NCBI RefSeq assembly: GCF_000425805.1
Contig: NZ_KE384456.1
Coordinates: 201,423 to 265,422 of the forward strand
Length of the DNA stretch: 64,000 nucleotides
Direction of reading: 5' to 3'
From: Pseudomonas vranovensis DSM 16006
Lineage (GTDB): Bacteria > Pseudomonadota > Gammaproteobacteria > Pseudomonadales > Pseudomonadaceae
A program made the position numbers and the translations under genes. Below, in pieces: positions 48,561 through 58,175 of this stretch. Under the pieces are notes generated by a model, which saw only the letters and a list, made by a program, of their open reading frames with translations, did not search any database and was not told the origin of the DNA. The first letter of the stretch is position 1; each line of letters opens with the position of its first letter.

Positions 48561-48596
48561 AAAAAAAGACCCCGGCATTGGCCGGGGTCTTTTTGC
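48561..48596. terminator. Bidirectional rho-independent terminator after accC
   Basis: AAAAAAAGACCCCGGC-ATTG-GCCGGGGTCTTTTTG: a perfect 11-bp stem (AGACCCCGGC with its complement), with A-run on the left and T-run on the right. It ends the accB-accC transcript (minus strand). Confidence 0.92.
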
Positions 48597-48608
48597 ATCA
48601 CTGTGGAA

Positions 48609-49964
48609 TCACTCCTGGTTGGCCAGTTTGTGTTCCAGATAGTGAATGTTGACGCCACCTTTGCAGAAACCTTCATCACGCACCAGGTCACGGTGCAGCG
48701 GGATGTTGGTCTTGATACCGTCGACGACGATTTCGTCCAGGGCATTGCGCATGCGCGCCATGGCTTCGTCACGGTCCTTGCCGTAGGTGATCAGCTTGCC
48801 GATCAGCGAGTCGTAGTTCGGTGGAACCGCGTAACCGCTGTACAGGTGCGAGTCGACGCGAACGCCGTTGCCACCCGGGGCGTGGAAGTGCTTGACCGTG
48901 CCTGGGCTCGGAATGAACTTCTTCGGGTCTTCGGCGTTGATCCGGCACTCCAGCGAGTGACCGCGGATCACGACGTCATCCTGGGTGAGCGACAACTTGT
49001 TGCCAGCGGCGATGCTGAGCATCTCCTTGACGATGTCGATACCGGTGACCATCTCCGAAACAGGGTGCTCCACCTGAACACGGGTGTTCATTTCGATGAA
49101 GTAGAAGCGACCGTTTTCGTAGAGGAACTCGAAGGTGCCAGCGCCACGGTAGCCGATCTCGATGCAGGCATCGACACAGCGCTTGAAGACTTCCTGGCGG
49201 GCTTTTTCATCGATGCCCGGGGCCGGCGCTTCTTCCAGTACCTTCTGGTGGCGGCGCTGCAGCGAGCAGTCGCGGTCACCCAGGTGGATGGCGTTGCCCT
49301 GGCCGTCGGACAGTACCTGGACTTCCACATGGCGTGGGTTGGTCAGGAACTTCTCGAGGTAGACCATCGGGTTGCCGAACGCAGCACCGGCTTCGGTACG
49401 GGTCAGCTTGGCCGAGGAGATCAGGTCTTCTTCCTTGTGCACAACGCGCATACCGCGACCACCACCGCCACCGGCGGCCTTGATGATCACCGGGTAGCCG
49501 ACTTCGCGAGCAATCGCCAGGGCGGTTTCTTCGTCTTCAGGCAGCGGGCCGTCAGAACCCGGTACGGTCGGTACGCCGGTCTTGATCATCGCGTCCTTGG
49601 CCGAAACCTTGTCGCCCATCAGGCGAATGGTGTCGGCTTTCGGGCCGATGAAGGCAAAGCCGGAGTTCTCCACCTGCTCGGCGAAGTCGGCGTTTTCAGC
49701 GAGGAAGCCGTAGCCTGGGTGAATGGCGGTAGCGCCGGTCACTTCGGCAGCGGCAATGATCGCCGGGATGTGCAGGTAGGAATCCTTGGACGAAGCAGGA
49801 CCAATGCAGACCGACTCGTCTGCCAGGCCCAGGTGCATCAGTTCGCGGTCTGCCGTGGAGTGCACGGCGACGGTCTTGATGCCCAGCTCTTTGCAGGCAC
49901 GCAGGATCCGCAGGGCAATTTCCCCGCGGTTGGCGATCAGGACTTTTTCCAGCTTCGCAGACAT
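48609..49964 (-). CDS. accC: Acetyl-CoA carboxylase, biotin carboxylase subunit AccC
   Basis: 451-residue biotin carboxylase. N-terminus EKVLIANRGEIALRILRACKELG; ATP-grasp loop VIIKAAGGGGGRGMRVVHKEEDL; and EMNTRVQVEHPVSEMVTGIDIV with catalytic residues. It carboxylates the biotin of AccB for fatty acid synthesis. Start 49964 gives the normal MSAKLEKVLIANRGE; it is 17 bp downstream of accB. Confidence 0.97.
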   Translation of the reverse strand: MSAKLEKVLIANRGEIALRILRACKELGIKTVAVHSTADRELMHLGLADESVCIGPASSKDSYLHIPAIIAAAEVTGATAIHPGYGFLAENADFAEQVENSGFAFIGPKADTIRLMGDKVSAKDAMIKTGVPTVPGSDGPLPEDEETALAIAREVGYPVIIKAAGGGGGRGMRVVHKEEDLISSAKLTRTEAGAAFGNPMVYLEKFLTNPRHVEVQVLSDGQGNAIHLGDRDCSLQRRHQKVLEEAPAPGIDEKARQEVFKRCVDACIEIGYRGAGTFEFLYENGRFYFIEMNTRVQVEHPVSEMVTGIDIVKEMLSIAAGNKLSLTQDDVVIRGHSLECRINAEDPKKFIPSPGTVKHFHAPGGNGVRVDSHLYSGYAVPPNYDSLIGKLITYGKDRDEAMARMRNALDEIVVDGIKTNIPLHRDLVRDEGFCKGGVNIHYLEHKLANQE

Positions 49965-49981
49965 CGTTGGCTCTCCGCGGT

Positions 49982-50440
49982 TCAAACGATGGTGAACAGC
50001 GGCTGGTCGAACTCAACCGGCTGGCCGTCTTCTACCAGGATGGATTCGATCACACCGCTGGCTTCAGCTTCGATGTGGTTCATCATCTTCATGGCTTCGA
50101 CGATGCACAGGGTGTCGCCTTTCTTCACGGTCTGGCCGACTTCAACGAAGGCTGGGGAGGAGGGCGAGGCCTTGCGGTAGAAGGTGCCGACCATTGGCGA
50201 GCGGGCAACGGTGCCGTTCAGTTTCGGTGCGGCGGCTTCGGCAGCAGGTGCGGCTGCAGCGGCGGCAGGCGCCGGGGCTGCGACAGGAGCGGCGACTGGA
50301 GCCGGAGCGTAGTACTGCTGGGCTGGGGTCTTGCTGTGACGGCTGATCCGTACGGATTCCTCGCCTTCCTTGATCTCCAGCTCGTCGATGCCAGATTCTT
50401 CCAGCAGTTCGATCAGTTTCTTGACTTTACGGATATCCAT
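49982..50440 (-). CDS. accB: Biotin carboxyl carrier protein AccB
   Basis: 152-residue carrier. The C-terminal biotinyl domain has the biotinylation motif EAMKMMN (Lys biotinylated) with the preceding thumb-type segment KLNGTVARSPMVGTFYRKASPSSPAF. The middle is an Ala/Pro linker (VAAPVAAPAPAAAAAAPAAE). It is the first gene of accB-accC. Confidence 0.97.
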   Translation of the reverse strand: MDIRKVKKLIELLEESGIDELEIKEGEESVRISRHSKTPAQQYYAPAPVAAPVAAPAPAAAAAAPAAEAAAPKLNGTVARSPMVGTFYRKASPSSPAFVEVGQTVKKGDTLCIVEAMKMMNHIEAEASGVIESILVEDGQPVEFDQPLFTIV

Positions 50441-50538
50441 TAATCATCAACTCCCAAGGTTCGGTCAGGGGCGTAAATATAAAAACGTGTTTTCTAACGT
50501 TTCTTGTGAGCCCCGGCCTGCTGGCCAGGTGCTCGGTA

Positions 50539-50991
50539 TCAGGGTTTGGCGTTGGCAGCCAGGTGTTCCAGGGCAGACTCCAGGGCCAGGCGGTAGCCGC
50601 TGGCACCCAGGCCGCAAATCACCCCTACGGCGACATCGGAAAAGTAGGAGTGATGGCGAAACGGCTCACGCTTGTGCACGTTCGACAGGTGCACTTCGAT
50701 GAATGGGATGCTCACTGCCAGCAATGCGTCACGTAATGCGACGGATGTGTGTGTGAAAGCGGCCGGATTGATCAGGATGAAGTCGACGCCTTCGCTGCGC
50801 GCGGCATGGATGCGATCGATCAATTCGTACTCGGCGTTGCTTTGCAGGTACTGCAGGTGATGGCCGGCGGCGCGAGCGCGCTGTTCCAGGTCCTGGTTGA
50901 TCTGGGCCAGAGTGACGGCGCCATAGACGCCCGGTTCGCGGGTACCGAGCAGGTTCAGGTTGGGGCCGTGCAGCACCAGTAGCGTTGCCAT
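50539..50991 (-). CDS. aroQ: 3-dehydroquinate dehydratase, type II (AroQ)
   Basis: 150-residue type II dehydroquinase of the shikimate pathway. LVLHGPNLNLLGTREPGVYG holds the catalytic Tyr, FILINPAAFTHTSVALRDAL the substrate loop and EVHLSNVHKREPFRHHSYFS the catalytic His. Located 98 bp upstream of accB on the same strand, in the order conserved in Pseudomonas; it has its own leader region (50992-51164). Confidence 0.96.
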   Translation of the reverse strand: MATLLVLHGPNLNLLGTREPGVYGAVTLAQINQDLEQRARAAGHHLQYLQSNAEYELIDRIHAARSEGVDFILINPAAFTHTSVALRDALLAVSIPFIEVHLSNVHKREPFRHHSYFSDVAVGVICGLGASGYRLALESALEHLAANAKP

Positions 50992-51164
50992 CTGTGGTTC
51001 CTTTTATCGTTAGGCACAAACGTTGCGCGGCGACTATGCCGTAAACCGGCGGGCAGTGTCCAGTTGCCGACAATAGCCAGCACGATGACCGAGATTCACG
51101 CCAAATATGTGACTAATTTATTAATTTCGGTCATCGATAATGACTTTTTGGCGGGCAGAAGAAG

Positions 51165-52943
51165 TTATAGACCCAGATCGGCGCGAATGCGCGTCAGATG
51201 CTCGGCAAATTCGCCGGCGTTTGTCTCGCCAACCACCCTGGCGCTGGCTTTTTCGCTGCCGTTCGCGGCAAAGAACAAGAGCGCAGGCGGACCAAACAGT
51301 TGATAGCGGTCGAGCAGGGCGCGCTGTTCGGCATTGCTTTGGGTGATGTCGAAACGCAGCAGCTTGTAGCCAACCAGCTGGCTTTTGACCGCAGGCGCAG
51401 CCAGCACTTCGTGCTCAATGACCTTGCAACTGATGCACCAGTCGGCATACCAGTCCAGCACCACAGGTTGCCCGGCGGCCTTGGCCTGGGCCAGGGCGCT
51501 GTCGAGGGCGGCCGGGGTGGTGATGGTTTGCCAGTCGCTTTGTGTCGCGCTCACGGGCTGGGCGCCAGAGGTTGGCGGCGGCAGGGGACGCAGCGCGTCG
51601 CTCTGGCCGCTCAGTGCGCCGTACCAGCAGGCCAGGGCATAGACCAGCAGGGCCAGGCCAAGCAGTTGCGCCAGGCGTTGCAGCGGAGTTTTCACCGTGA
51701 ACTCCAGGGTGCCGAGGAACAACGCCACGCCGGCGCTCAACAATCCGACCAACAGCAGGGTCACCGGCCCTGGTAGTACCCGGCTGAGCAGGCCGATGGC
51801 CAGGCCCAGCAACAAAACGCCAATGGCATTCTTGACGGTGACCAGCCAGGGGCCGCTTTTTGGCAGCCAGGCCGCGCCGCCGGTGGCGACCAGCAACAGC
51901 GGGGCACCCATGCCCAGGCCCAGGGCAAACAGCTTCAAGGCCCCGCCCACGGCATCACCGCTGGCGCTGATATACAGCAGTGCGCCGGCCAAGGGTGCAG
52001 ATACGCAAGGCGAGACCAGAAGGCTGGAGAACACCCCCAGGATCGCTGCGCCAATCAGCGAGCCGCCCTTGGTCCGGCCCACCAGCCGCTCCAGGCGCTG
52101 GCTGATGGCGTGGGGCAGTTTCAGCTCGAACAGGCCGAACATGGCCAGGGCGAAAACCACGAAAAACAATGAGAACGGTACCAGTACCCAGGCGGATTGC
52201 AGCCGCGCCTGCAGGTTCATGCCTGCACCAAACAGGCCCATCAGCGCACCCAGCAGAGCGAAACAGGCGGCCATCGGCAGGACATAGGCCAGCGACAGGG
52301 CAAAACCACGTAGCCCACCGACCTGGCCACGCAGCACCACACCGGAGAGGATCGGCAGCATCGGCAGAACGCAAGGGGTAAAAGTCAGGCCGACACCTGC
52401 GAGGAAGAACAGCAGCAGTTGTTTCCAGGTCCACCCCTGTGGGGCTGCAGGTGTATTGGCATCCGCCGCCGCAGCGCTGCCGTCGATGCTCAGGCGTACC
52501 GTTTCTGGCGGGTAGCACAGGCCTTTGTCGGCGCAGCCCTGATAACCCACGACCAGGGTAAACGCTCGGGGGTCGTTGGCTGGACGGGGGATATCGATAT
52601 CGACAATGCCGTGATAGACCTCGACGTCGCCGAAGAACTCATCATGCTTGGCTTCGCCCGGCGGAATCTGCGCAGCGCCCAGGGCAATGTCGGCAGGTTC
52701 GGCGCGGAACTGGAAGCGGTGGCGATACAGGTAATAGCCGTCGGTAGCGACGAAGCGCAGCTTGAGGGTCTGGGCGTCGCTTTGTACCAGGCTCAGCTTG
52801 AAGGCTTCGTGTACGGGCAGGAAGTCTGCACTGTTGTTCAGTGAAGGCGCGCCCAGGGTGGCGCTGGGACGGTTGTCGAGCAGGCCGGCGCCGGCGGCGG
52901 GCAAGGCCAGAAGCAGGAACAGAAGGCAAAGCAGGCGGCGCAT
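51165..52943 (-). CDS. dsbD: Thiol:disulfide interchange protein DsbD (DipZ)
   Basis: 592-residue protein that passes electrons from cytoplasmic thioredoxin to the periplasm. Start ATG 52943 gives a signal peptide (RRLLCLLFLLLALPAAGA). The alpha domain contains CADKGLCYPP; the membrane domain has GLTFTPCVLPMLPILSG and SSLLVSPCVSAPLAGALL with the redox cysteines; the C-terminal thioredoxin-like gamma domain carries ADWCISCKVIE. All six redox Cys are present. Confidence 0.95.
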   Translation of the reverse strand: MRRLLCLLFLLLALPAAGAGLLDNRPSATLGAPSLNNSADFLPVHEAFKLSLVQSDAQTLKLRFVATDGYYLYRHRFQFRAEPADIALGAAQIPPGEAKHDEFFGDVEVYHGIVDIDIPRPANDPRAFTLVVGYQGCADKGLCYPPETVRLSIDGSAAAADANTPAAPQGWTWKQLLLFFLAGVGLTFTPCVLPMLPILSGVVLRGQVGGLRGFALSLAYVLPMAACFALLGALMGLFGAGMNLQARLQSAWVLVPFSLFFVVFALAMFGLFELKLPHAISQRLERLVGRTKGGSLIGAAILGVFSSLLVSPCVSAPLAGALLYISASGDAVGGALKLFALGLGMGAPLLLVATGGAAWLPKSGPWLVTVKNAIGVLLLGLAIGLLSRVLPGPVTLLLVGLLSAGVALFLGTLEFTVKTPLQRLAQLLGLALLVYALACWYGALSGQSDALRPLPPPTSGAQPVSATQSDWQTITTPAALDSALAQAKAAGQPVVLDWYADWCISCKVIEHEVLAAPAVKSQLVGYKLLRFDITQSNAEQRALLDRYQLFGPPALLFFAANGSEKASARVVGETNAGEFAEHLTRIRADLGL

Positions 52944-53026
52944 GGCGGTCTCGCAGTACAGATGTGGCTGCATGATAGCGGACTTTATGGCCATCGCGGG
53001 GCTGACGGGCATAACTGCCGTAGCCG

Positions 53027-53118
53027 CTGCCGCGAGGCTGCGATCGACTGCAAAGCAGTCGCCATGCCCCCTCCACGAGGGCTATGCGCCGATCGCCGCC
53101 GGGCGGCAGCGTCTACGG
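53027..53118. repeat. REP-type inverted repeat, family B
   Basis: CCGTAGCCGCTGCCGCGAGGCTG on the left and CGCCGGGCGGCAGCGTCTACGG on the right, with an inner GACTGCAAAGCAGTC hairpin. Same family as 10531-10628. It lies between dsbD and the chemoreceptor stop. Confidence 0.7.
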
Positions 53119-53129
53119 AGCGATGGGCT

Positions 53130-55091
53130 TCAAAGCCGAAACGCCCGTACTGCGGTGTTCAGCGCGCCTCCCAGCCTGAGTAACTGCTCGCCCTGTTCGC
53201 GGCCTTCGCCAATGCGCTGGAGGTTGTCTTCCCCCAGGTCATGAATCCGCTCGCTGTGATCGCGAATCTCGCTCACCGCACCACTCTGCTGGGCCGTCAC
53301 ATCGGCAATGCGCACGGCGGTGGCCGAGATGGTCTGAATCGCCGCAACGATCTCATCCAGCGCGCCGTCGGCGGCCTGTGCCTTGTCGGCGGTGGCTTCG
53401 GCATGTTCAAGCTGGGCGCGCATGCCTTCCACCGATTCGCGGGCGGCCTGCTGCAGGCGCCCGATCAGGGTCTGGATCTCGCCGGTGGCACCGGTAGTGC
53501 GCTGGGCCAGGGAACGCACCTCTTCGGCGACCACGGCGAACCCGCGGCCCATTTCGCCAGCGCGGGCCGCTTCGATCGCGGCGTTGAGGGCCAGCAGGTT
53601 GGTCTGTTCGGCAATCGAGCGGATCACCGTGAGCACGCCTCCGATGGTGGCTGACTCTTCGGCCAGTTGCTCAATCATCTGGGCATTGCCCTGGACTTCA
53701 TCGACCAGTGTGCGTAGGCCGGTCAGGCTCTGGCCGATCACCGCCTGCCCCTGTTCCACGGCGCGACCGGCGTCGCGGCTGGCATCGGCGGCCTGGCTGG
53801 CATCGCCGGCCACCTGCTGGATTGTGGCCTCCAGCTCACCCAGGGCATCGCGGATCTGTGCGGTGTCGCCTGCCTGGCGTTCGGCGCCGTCGTGCAGGGC
53901 GCTGCTCATGCCAGCCAGGGCATGGCTGCTGCCTGCCACCTGTTCGGCATTGTTGCGGATGGTCCCCACCAGCTCCACCAGATAGCGTCGCAGACGATTG
54001 AGCGAATCCTGGATGTCGTGCATTTCGCGGTTGCTCTTGCCCAGCGAGATGGCTTCGGCGAAATCGCCCTCGGCCCAGCGCGACAAGGCCGGTGCCAGGT
54101 TGGTCAGCACCCGGGCGAGGCGGCGTTGCAAGGTGTCGATTAGCAGGGCGATCAGCAGGATCAGACCGATCATCAGGCCCTGGAGAATCCGCACCTCGCC
54201 CTGGATGGTCGCGTGCTGGCTGCGCACCCCCGGTTCCAGGGCGGCAATGGCCTGTTGCACGGCGTTGATCTGCTGGTGGGTGCTGTCGGCCAGTTCGCTG
54301 CGACGCTGGATCTGCTCACGGGTGCGTTGCAACTCGGCGGGATAGCGATTGAGCAGGCTGTTGAGCTCGCGTTTGAGGGCGATCCCGGTGTCTTCTACAG
54401 CCTGGCTGGCTTGGGTCTCGAGGCCCATGAGGGCGGCAAAGTCGTCGGCATTGGATTCGCGGGCAGCCGTTACGCCGAGCAGGGGCAGGCCATCGAGTAC
54501 CTTGGCCTGGTCGACGATCAGTTGCAGTTCGCGCTCCACCTCATCGGCCAGCGCGCTGCGTCCGCTGCTGACCAGTTTGTCGCGGGCCAGGGAAAGCCGT
54601 GACAGGTGCAGTGCCGCCTTGAACAGCACAAGGCTATAGCGGTCGGCCTCCGGGTTGCCGCTGGCCTGGGCGTAATTGGCCAGTTGCTCCAGGCTTGCGC
54701 CCAGTTCACGCTCGGCCTGCAGCAGCAGTGCCTGTGGGTCGCCGGCCAACTTGCCGGCTGCCAGCAGTTCATTGCCGGCAAAGCGTTGCAGGTTGTCCAG
54801 GCTGGGGCGCAGGGGCGCGGCAAGCTCATCAGGCAGTTGTTTGAGGGCCTCCTGCAAAGTCGCCGTCGCCTGCACCGCGGTGGCATGGCGCAATGCGTCG
54901 CCGCTGCTGAGGTAGTCGCCGATATTGCGTGCCGCCTGGTTCTGGAACTGCTGCGACAGCGACAGGTAGCGCTCCATCATTTGATAGGGACGCTCCAGCG
55001 CACGCTGCGACCACCACAGGGTGGCGCCCAGTGCGATGCAGACGGTTACCAGCAACAAGGTATTGAAATTGGTGAGCAGCTTCAGGCGCAT
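53130..55091 (-). CDS. ctpL: Methyl-accepting chemotaxis protein (CtpL-like)
   Basis: 653-residue chemoreceptor. Helix 1 (NFNTLLLVTVCIALGATLWW, about 8-28) and helix 2 (LMIGLILLIALLIDTL, about 305-320) enclose a large, mostly helical periplasmic sensor of about 275 residues. HAMP and signalling domains follow, with the conserved hairpin EQTNLLALNAAIEAARAGEMGRGFAVVAEEVRSLAQRTTGATGEI. Gene order (dsbD - this - gcbA) matches the P. aeruginosa ctpL locus; CtpL is a phosphate-starvation receptor, so the symbol is by position and length. A candidate Pho box lies upstream, at 55141-55162. Confidence 0.83.
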   Translation of the reverse strand: MRLKLLTNFNTLLLVTVCIALGATLWWSQRALERPYQMMERYLSLSQQFQNQAARNIGDYLSSGDALRHATAVQATATLQEALKQLPDELAAPLRPSLDNLQRFAGNELLAAGKLAGDPQALLLQAERELGASLEQLANYAQASGNPEADRYSLVLFKAALHLSRLSLARDKLVSSGRSALADEVERELQLIVDQAKVLDGLPLLGVTAARESNADDFAALMGLETQASQAVEDTGIALKRELNSLLNRYPAELQRTREQIQRRSELADSTHQQINAVQQAIAALEPGVRSQHATIQGEVRILQGLMIGLILLIALLIDTLQRRLARVLTNLAPALSRWAEGDFAEAISLGKSNREMHDIQDSLNRLRRYLVELVGTIRNNAEQVAGSSHALAGMSSALHDGAERQAGDTAQIRDALGELEATIQQVAGDASQAADASRDAGRAVEQGQAVIGQSLTGLRTLVDEVQGNAQMIEQLAEESATIGGVLTVIRSIAEQTNLLALNAAIEAARAGEMGRGFAVVAEEVRSLAQRTTGATGEIQTLIGRLQQAARESVEGMRAQLEHAEATADKAQAADGALDEIVAAIQTISATAVRIADVTAQQSGAVSEIRDHSERIHDLGEDNLQRIGEGREQGEQLLRLGGALNTAVRAFRL

Positions 55092-55140
55092 GTGCAGGGT
55101 CTACCAACGGCCGAACGGTAAGCGCCTGAAGTTATTGCGT

Positions 55141-55162
55141 TTTTATGACCGGGTTATGACGA
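55141..55162 (-). promoter_or_regulatory. Candidate Pho box upstream of the chemoreceptor
   Basis: On the minus strand, TCGTCATAACC and CGGTCATAAAA are two direct repeats of 11 bp, each compared with the Pho-box unit CTGTCAT-AAAT (5/7 and 6/7 matches). They lie about 50-70 bp before the start codon at 55091. PhoB control of CtpL is known in P. aeruginosa. Confidence 0.5.
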
Positions 55163-55202
55163 GGGAGGTCGTCCTGTCAAAAAAAGTGGCACTTTGCCTT
55201 GA

Positions 55203-56816
55203 TCAGTCGGCGCGCAGCACACAGTTGCGTCCCGCGCCCTTGGCCCGGTACAGCGCGACGTCTGCGGCGGTGGCCATGCTCAAGGCGTCAAGCCCATCCT
55301 TGAGTTGCACCACGCCGGCACTGAAGGTGCAGAACAAGTCCCGGGGCTGGGCGGGGTAGTGGATTTCAGCGAAGCGGCGGCGAATTTCATCCAGCACTTT
55401 TTGCGCGGCGCCAAGGTCAGTGTTGGGCATGACGATGGCGAACTCTTCTCCACCGTAGCGGCCAATGAAGTCGGTCTTGCGCAGGCGTTGCTTGAGAAAC
55501 AGGGCCAGGCTCTTGATCACCCGGTCGCCCATGGGGTGGCCGTGGCTGTCGTTGACTTTCTTGAAGTGGTCGATGTCGAGCATGGCAAAGCTCAGCGGCT
55601 GTTCTTCGCGCCGTGCGCGAAAGCTGCAGTCCTCGAGCAGTTGCAGGATGTGGGTGTGGTTGTACAGCCCGGTCAGGCTGTCGCGCACCATCCGTGCCTT
55701 GAGATTGCGGGCGCGGGCAGCGCGGTTGCGCACGGTGGTGATGAGGTGGCGCGAGCGGATCGGCTTGGTCAGGAAGTCATCGCCGCCTTCGCTCATGGCG
55801 TCGAGTTGTTTGTCCAGGTCGTCTTCGGCCGACAGGTAGATGATCGGCACGCTGACGTAGCGATCGTTGTGGCGGATGACCTTGGCAAGCTCAGTGCCAG
55901 TACAGTCAGGCATGTACATGTCGAGGATGATCAGGTCGGGCTGGAAATCCGCAAGCTCGGCCATGGTGCGGATCGGGTCGGTCAGGGTTCGGGTAACGAT
56001 ACCGGCACTGTTGAGCAGGCGCTCGGTGTGCATGGCCTGGGCCCGGGAGTCATCGATGATCAGCACTTTGAACGGTTCGTACTGGGTGACGCTGGTCAGC
56101 AGCTCGACCTTTTCCAGCAGGCTGGAGGCTTCCAGGGTGCCGGTGAGGAACTCCAGGCCGCCGGCGCGCACTGCGGCCAGGCGTGTTGGCGTGTCGGTTT
56201 CATCGAGGCTGAAGAACAACAGCGGTACCCGCTGCTCAAGGCCTTGCTGGGCCTGGGCCGCCAGATGCAAGCCGACACCCGTGCCGGTGAAATCGACATC
56301 CATGACGATGGCCGACGGCAGCCGTTCGATCATCGAGGCGCGAAAGGCATCGGCGCTGTACAAGGCTTGTACACCCAGGCCGAAGAACTCCAGCTGCTGG
56401 GCCAGGCGCTCGGCCCGATCGTGATCCTGGAGCAGGATATACACGGGTTTGCGCAGCGGCGGCAAAGGCACTTGCTCAAGCTGGTCGCCCTGGCGCAGGC
56501 CCGTGCGTGACAGGCGCTGCATCAGGCGATTGAGTTCGCTGATCAGCGGGCTGCTCAGGCGCGCGCTATTGGCTTCGACCGCTGCCAGGGTCTGGCCGAT
56601 GGCTTCAGCCAGCAGGCTGTGCTCCGGTTGCTCGAAACGCTCGGCATAGCGCTGCAGGCGCAGGTTGGCTTCGCACAGTTCACCCAGGTCACTCGTCGAC
56701 CACTCGCTGCGCTGCAGGCGTTGCCAGATCTCGAGTATCTGCCGAGCCTGATGAATGACCCGCTGGGCAAAGTGTTGCTTGAGGCGCTCACGATTGGGGT
56801 CTTCTGGCTCGGTCAT
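55203..56816 (-). CDS. gcbA: Diguanylate cyclase GcbA (REC-REC-GGDEF)
   Basis: 537-residue signalling protein. A helical N-terminal region (1-120) precedes a first receiver-like domain (about 125-240, VYILLQDHDRAERLAQQLEFFG ... AIVMDVDFTG) and a second, canonical receiver (about 250-370, VLIIDDSRAQAM, LIILDMYMPDCTG, LSAEDD, Lys in FLTKPIR). The C-terminal GGDEF domain (about 380-537) has an intact GGEEF active site and the RKTD inhibitory site five residues ahead. It should make c-di-GMP and be feedback-inhibited. GcbA promotes biofilm attachment in P. fluorescens. Synteny with P. aeruginosa (ctpL-gcbA) supports the name. Confidence 0.9.
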   Translation of the reverse strand: MTEPEDPNRERLKQHFAQRVIHQARQILEIWQRLQRSEWSTSDLGELCEANLRLQRYAERFEQPEHSLLAEAIGQTLAAVEANSARLSSPLISELNRLMQRLSRTGLRQGDQLEQVPLPPLRKPVYILLQDHDRAERLAQQLEFFGLGVQALYSADAFRASMIERLPSAIVMDVDFTGTGVGLHLAAQAQQGLEQRVPLLFFSLDETDTPTRLAAVRAGGLEFLTGTLEASSLLEKVELLTSVTQYEPFKVLIIDDSRAQAMHTERLLNSAGIVTRTLTDPIRTMAELADFQPDLIILDMYMPDCTGTELAKVIRHNDRYVSVPIIYLSAEDDLDKQLDAMSEGGDDFLTKPIRSRHLITTVRNRAARARNLKARMVRDSLTGLYNHTHILQLLEDCSFRARREEQPLSFAMLDIDHFKKVNDSHGHPMGDRVIKSLALFLKQRLRKTDFIGRYGGEEFAIVMPNTDLGAAQKVLDEIRRRFAEIHYPAQPRDLFCTFSAGVVQLKDGLDALSMATAADVALYRAKGAGRNCVLRAD

Positions 56817-57098
56817 GTCCTGACTACTTATAAGAGGGTGAGGCAGTTCGAGTGATGGCTCTATGCTAGCACCACTTGCTGGACAATCGAGTGCCTTGTA
56901 TCAATTTACTGTACAAGTCTGTTTATTCAGTTGCCGACCCGCTAGTCGCTTATGCGAACCGGCGCGCTTGATTTATAGTGCTGCGATACTTGCCCACCCC
57001 GGCAGGCGGCGCGCTGCACAAAGCTCGCATAGCGCTGGCACGAAGCCCGGGGGTTGCGGTCGAACCCCTTGAACCGACGTGACATAAAGGACAACGCC

Positions 57099-58172
57099 AT
57101 GCTGGACTGGAAAAACCGTACAGGCAAAGCCGAGGCGCGCGAGCGGGTCGAACCCCGCGGTGCCGCTACCCGCAGCTATTTCGGCGGGTTGTTTTTCAGC
57201 CGCGCCCTGGGCTCGCTGATCGGCATCTACCTGCTGGTGTGCGTGGGTCTGGGCTGGTACTGGAGTGCAGAGCCTGACCTGTTCCCGGTCCAGCAGAACG
57301 CGCAGATCGCCGCCGAACAGACCGGCAAACAGATGGTAGTGGGCTACACCACCGTCGAAACCCTCAAGACCGTTGCCGGCACCCTGCTGCACAAGCCGGG
57401 CGGCTACATTTCCAACGACCGCTTCCCGCCGGGCCTGTGGATGGACAACATGCCCAGTTGGGAATACGGCGTGCTGGTCCAGGTGCGCGACCTGAGCCGT
57501 GCCATGCGCAAGGACTTCGCTCGCTCGCAGTCGCAGTCCACTGAAGACGCCGACCTGGCCAAGGCCGAGCCGCGCTTCAACTTCGACAACAAGAGCTGGA
57601 TCCTGCCATCGAGCGAGTCCGAGTTTCAGGAAGGCATCAACTCCCTGACCCGCTACCAGAACCGCCTGGCCGCACCGGACCAGCCGGGTGCGCTGTTCTA
57701 TACCCGGGCCGACAACCTCAACAACTGGCTGGGCGATGTCGCCACCCGTCTGGGTTCGCTGTCGCAGCGCCTGTCGGCCAGCGTTGGCCGGGTCAAGCTC
57801 AACAGCACCCTGAAAACCGAAGTCGTGGTTGCAGGCCAGGCGCCGCAGCTGGACGAGGAAGTGGTCGAAACGCCATGGCTGCAGATCGACAACGTCTTCT
57901 ATGAAGCCCGCGGCCAGGCCTGGGCCCTGTCGCACCTGCTGCGTGCCATTGAAGTGGACTTCGCCGACGTGCTGGCCAAGAAGAACGCCACTGTCAGCGT
58001 GCGCCAGATCATTCGTGAACTGGAAGCGTCCCAGGAGCCGCTGTGGAGCCCTATGGTGCTCAATGGCAGCGGCTTTGGCATGTGGGCCAACCACTCGCTG
58101 GTCATGGCCAACTACATTTCTCGCGCCAACGCTGCAGTGATCGACCTGCGCCAGCTGCTGTCCCAGGGCTGA
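57099..58172 (+). CDS. DUF2333 family membrane protein
   Basis: 357-residue protein. One N-terminal helix (SLIGIYLLVCVGLGWYW, about 43-60) anchors it; the remainder is periplasmic and mostly helical (QNAQIAAEQTGKQMVVGYTT ... SWILPSSESEFQEGINSLTRYQNRLA). DUF2333 is widespread in gammaproteobacteria and lacks known function. Start ATG 57099 is preceded by AAAGGA; the in-frame ATG 57054 is upstream of it and less likely. Followed 3 bp later by the NUDIX gene, so cotranscribed. Confidence 0.87.
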   Translation: MLDWKNRTGKAEARERVEPRGAATRSYFGGLFFSRALGSLIGIYLLVCVGLGWYWSAEPDLFPVQQNAQIAAEQTGKQMVVGYTTVETLKTVAGTLLHKPGGYISNDRFPPGLWMDNMPSWEYGVLVQVRDLSRAMRKDFARSQSQSTEDADLAKAEPRFNFDNKSWILPSSESEFQEGINSLTRYQNRLAAPDQPGALFYTRADNLNNWLGDVATRLGSLSQRLSASVGRVKLNSTLKTEVVVAGQAPQLDEEVVETPWLQIDNVFYEARGQAWALSHLLRAIEVDFADVLAKKNATVSVRQIIRELEASQEPLWSPMVLNGSGFGMWANHSLVMANYISRANAAVIDLRQLLSQG

Positions 58173-58175
58173 TTG

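Noticed and set aside
48603..50180. 525-codon plus-strand open frame opposite accC and accB
   Set aside because: Shadow of two conserved essential genes; no independent signal.
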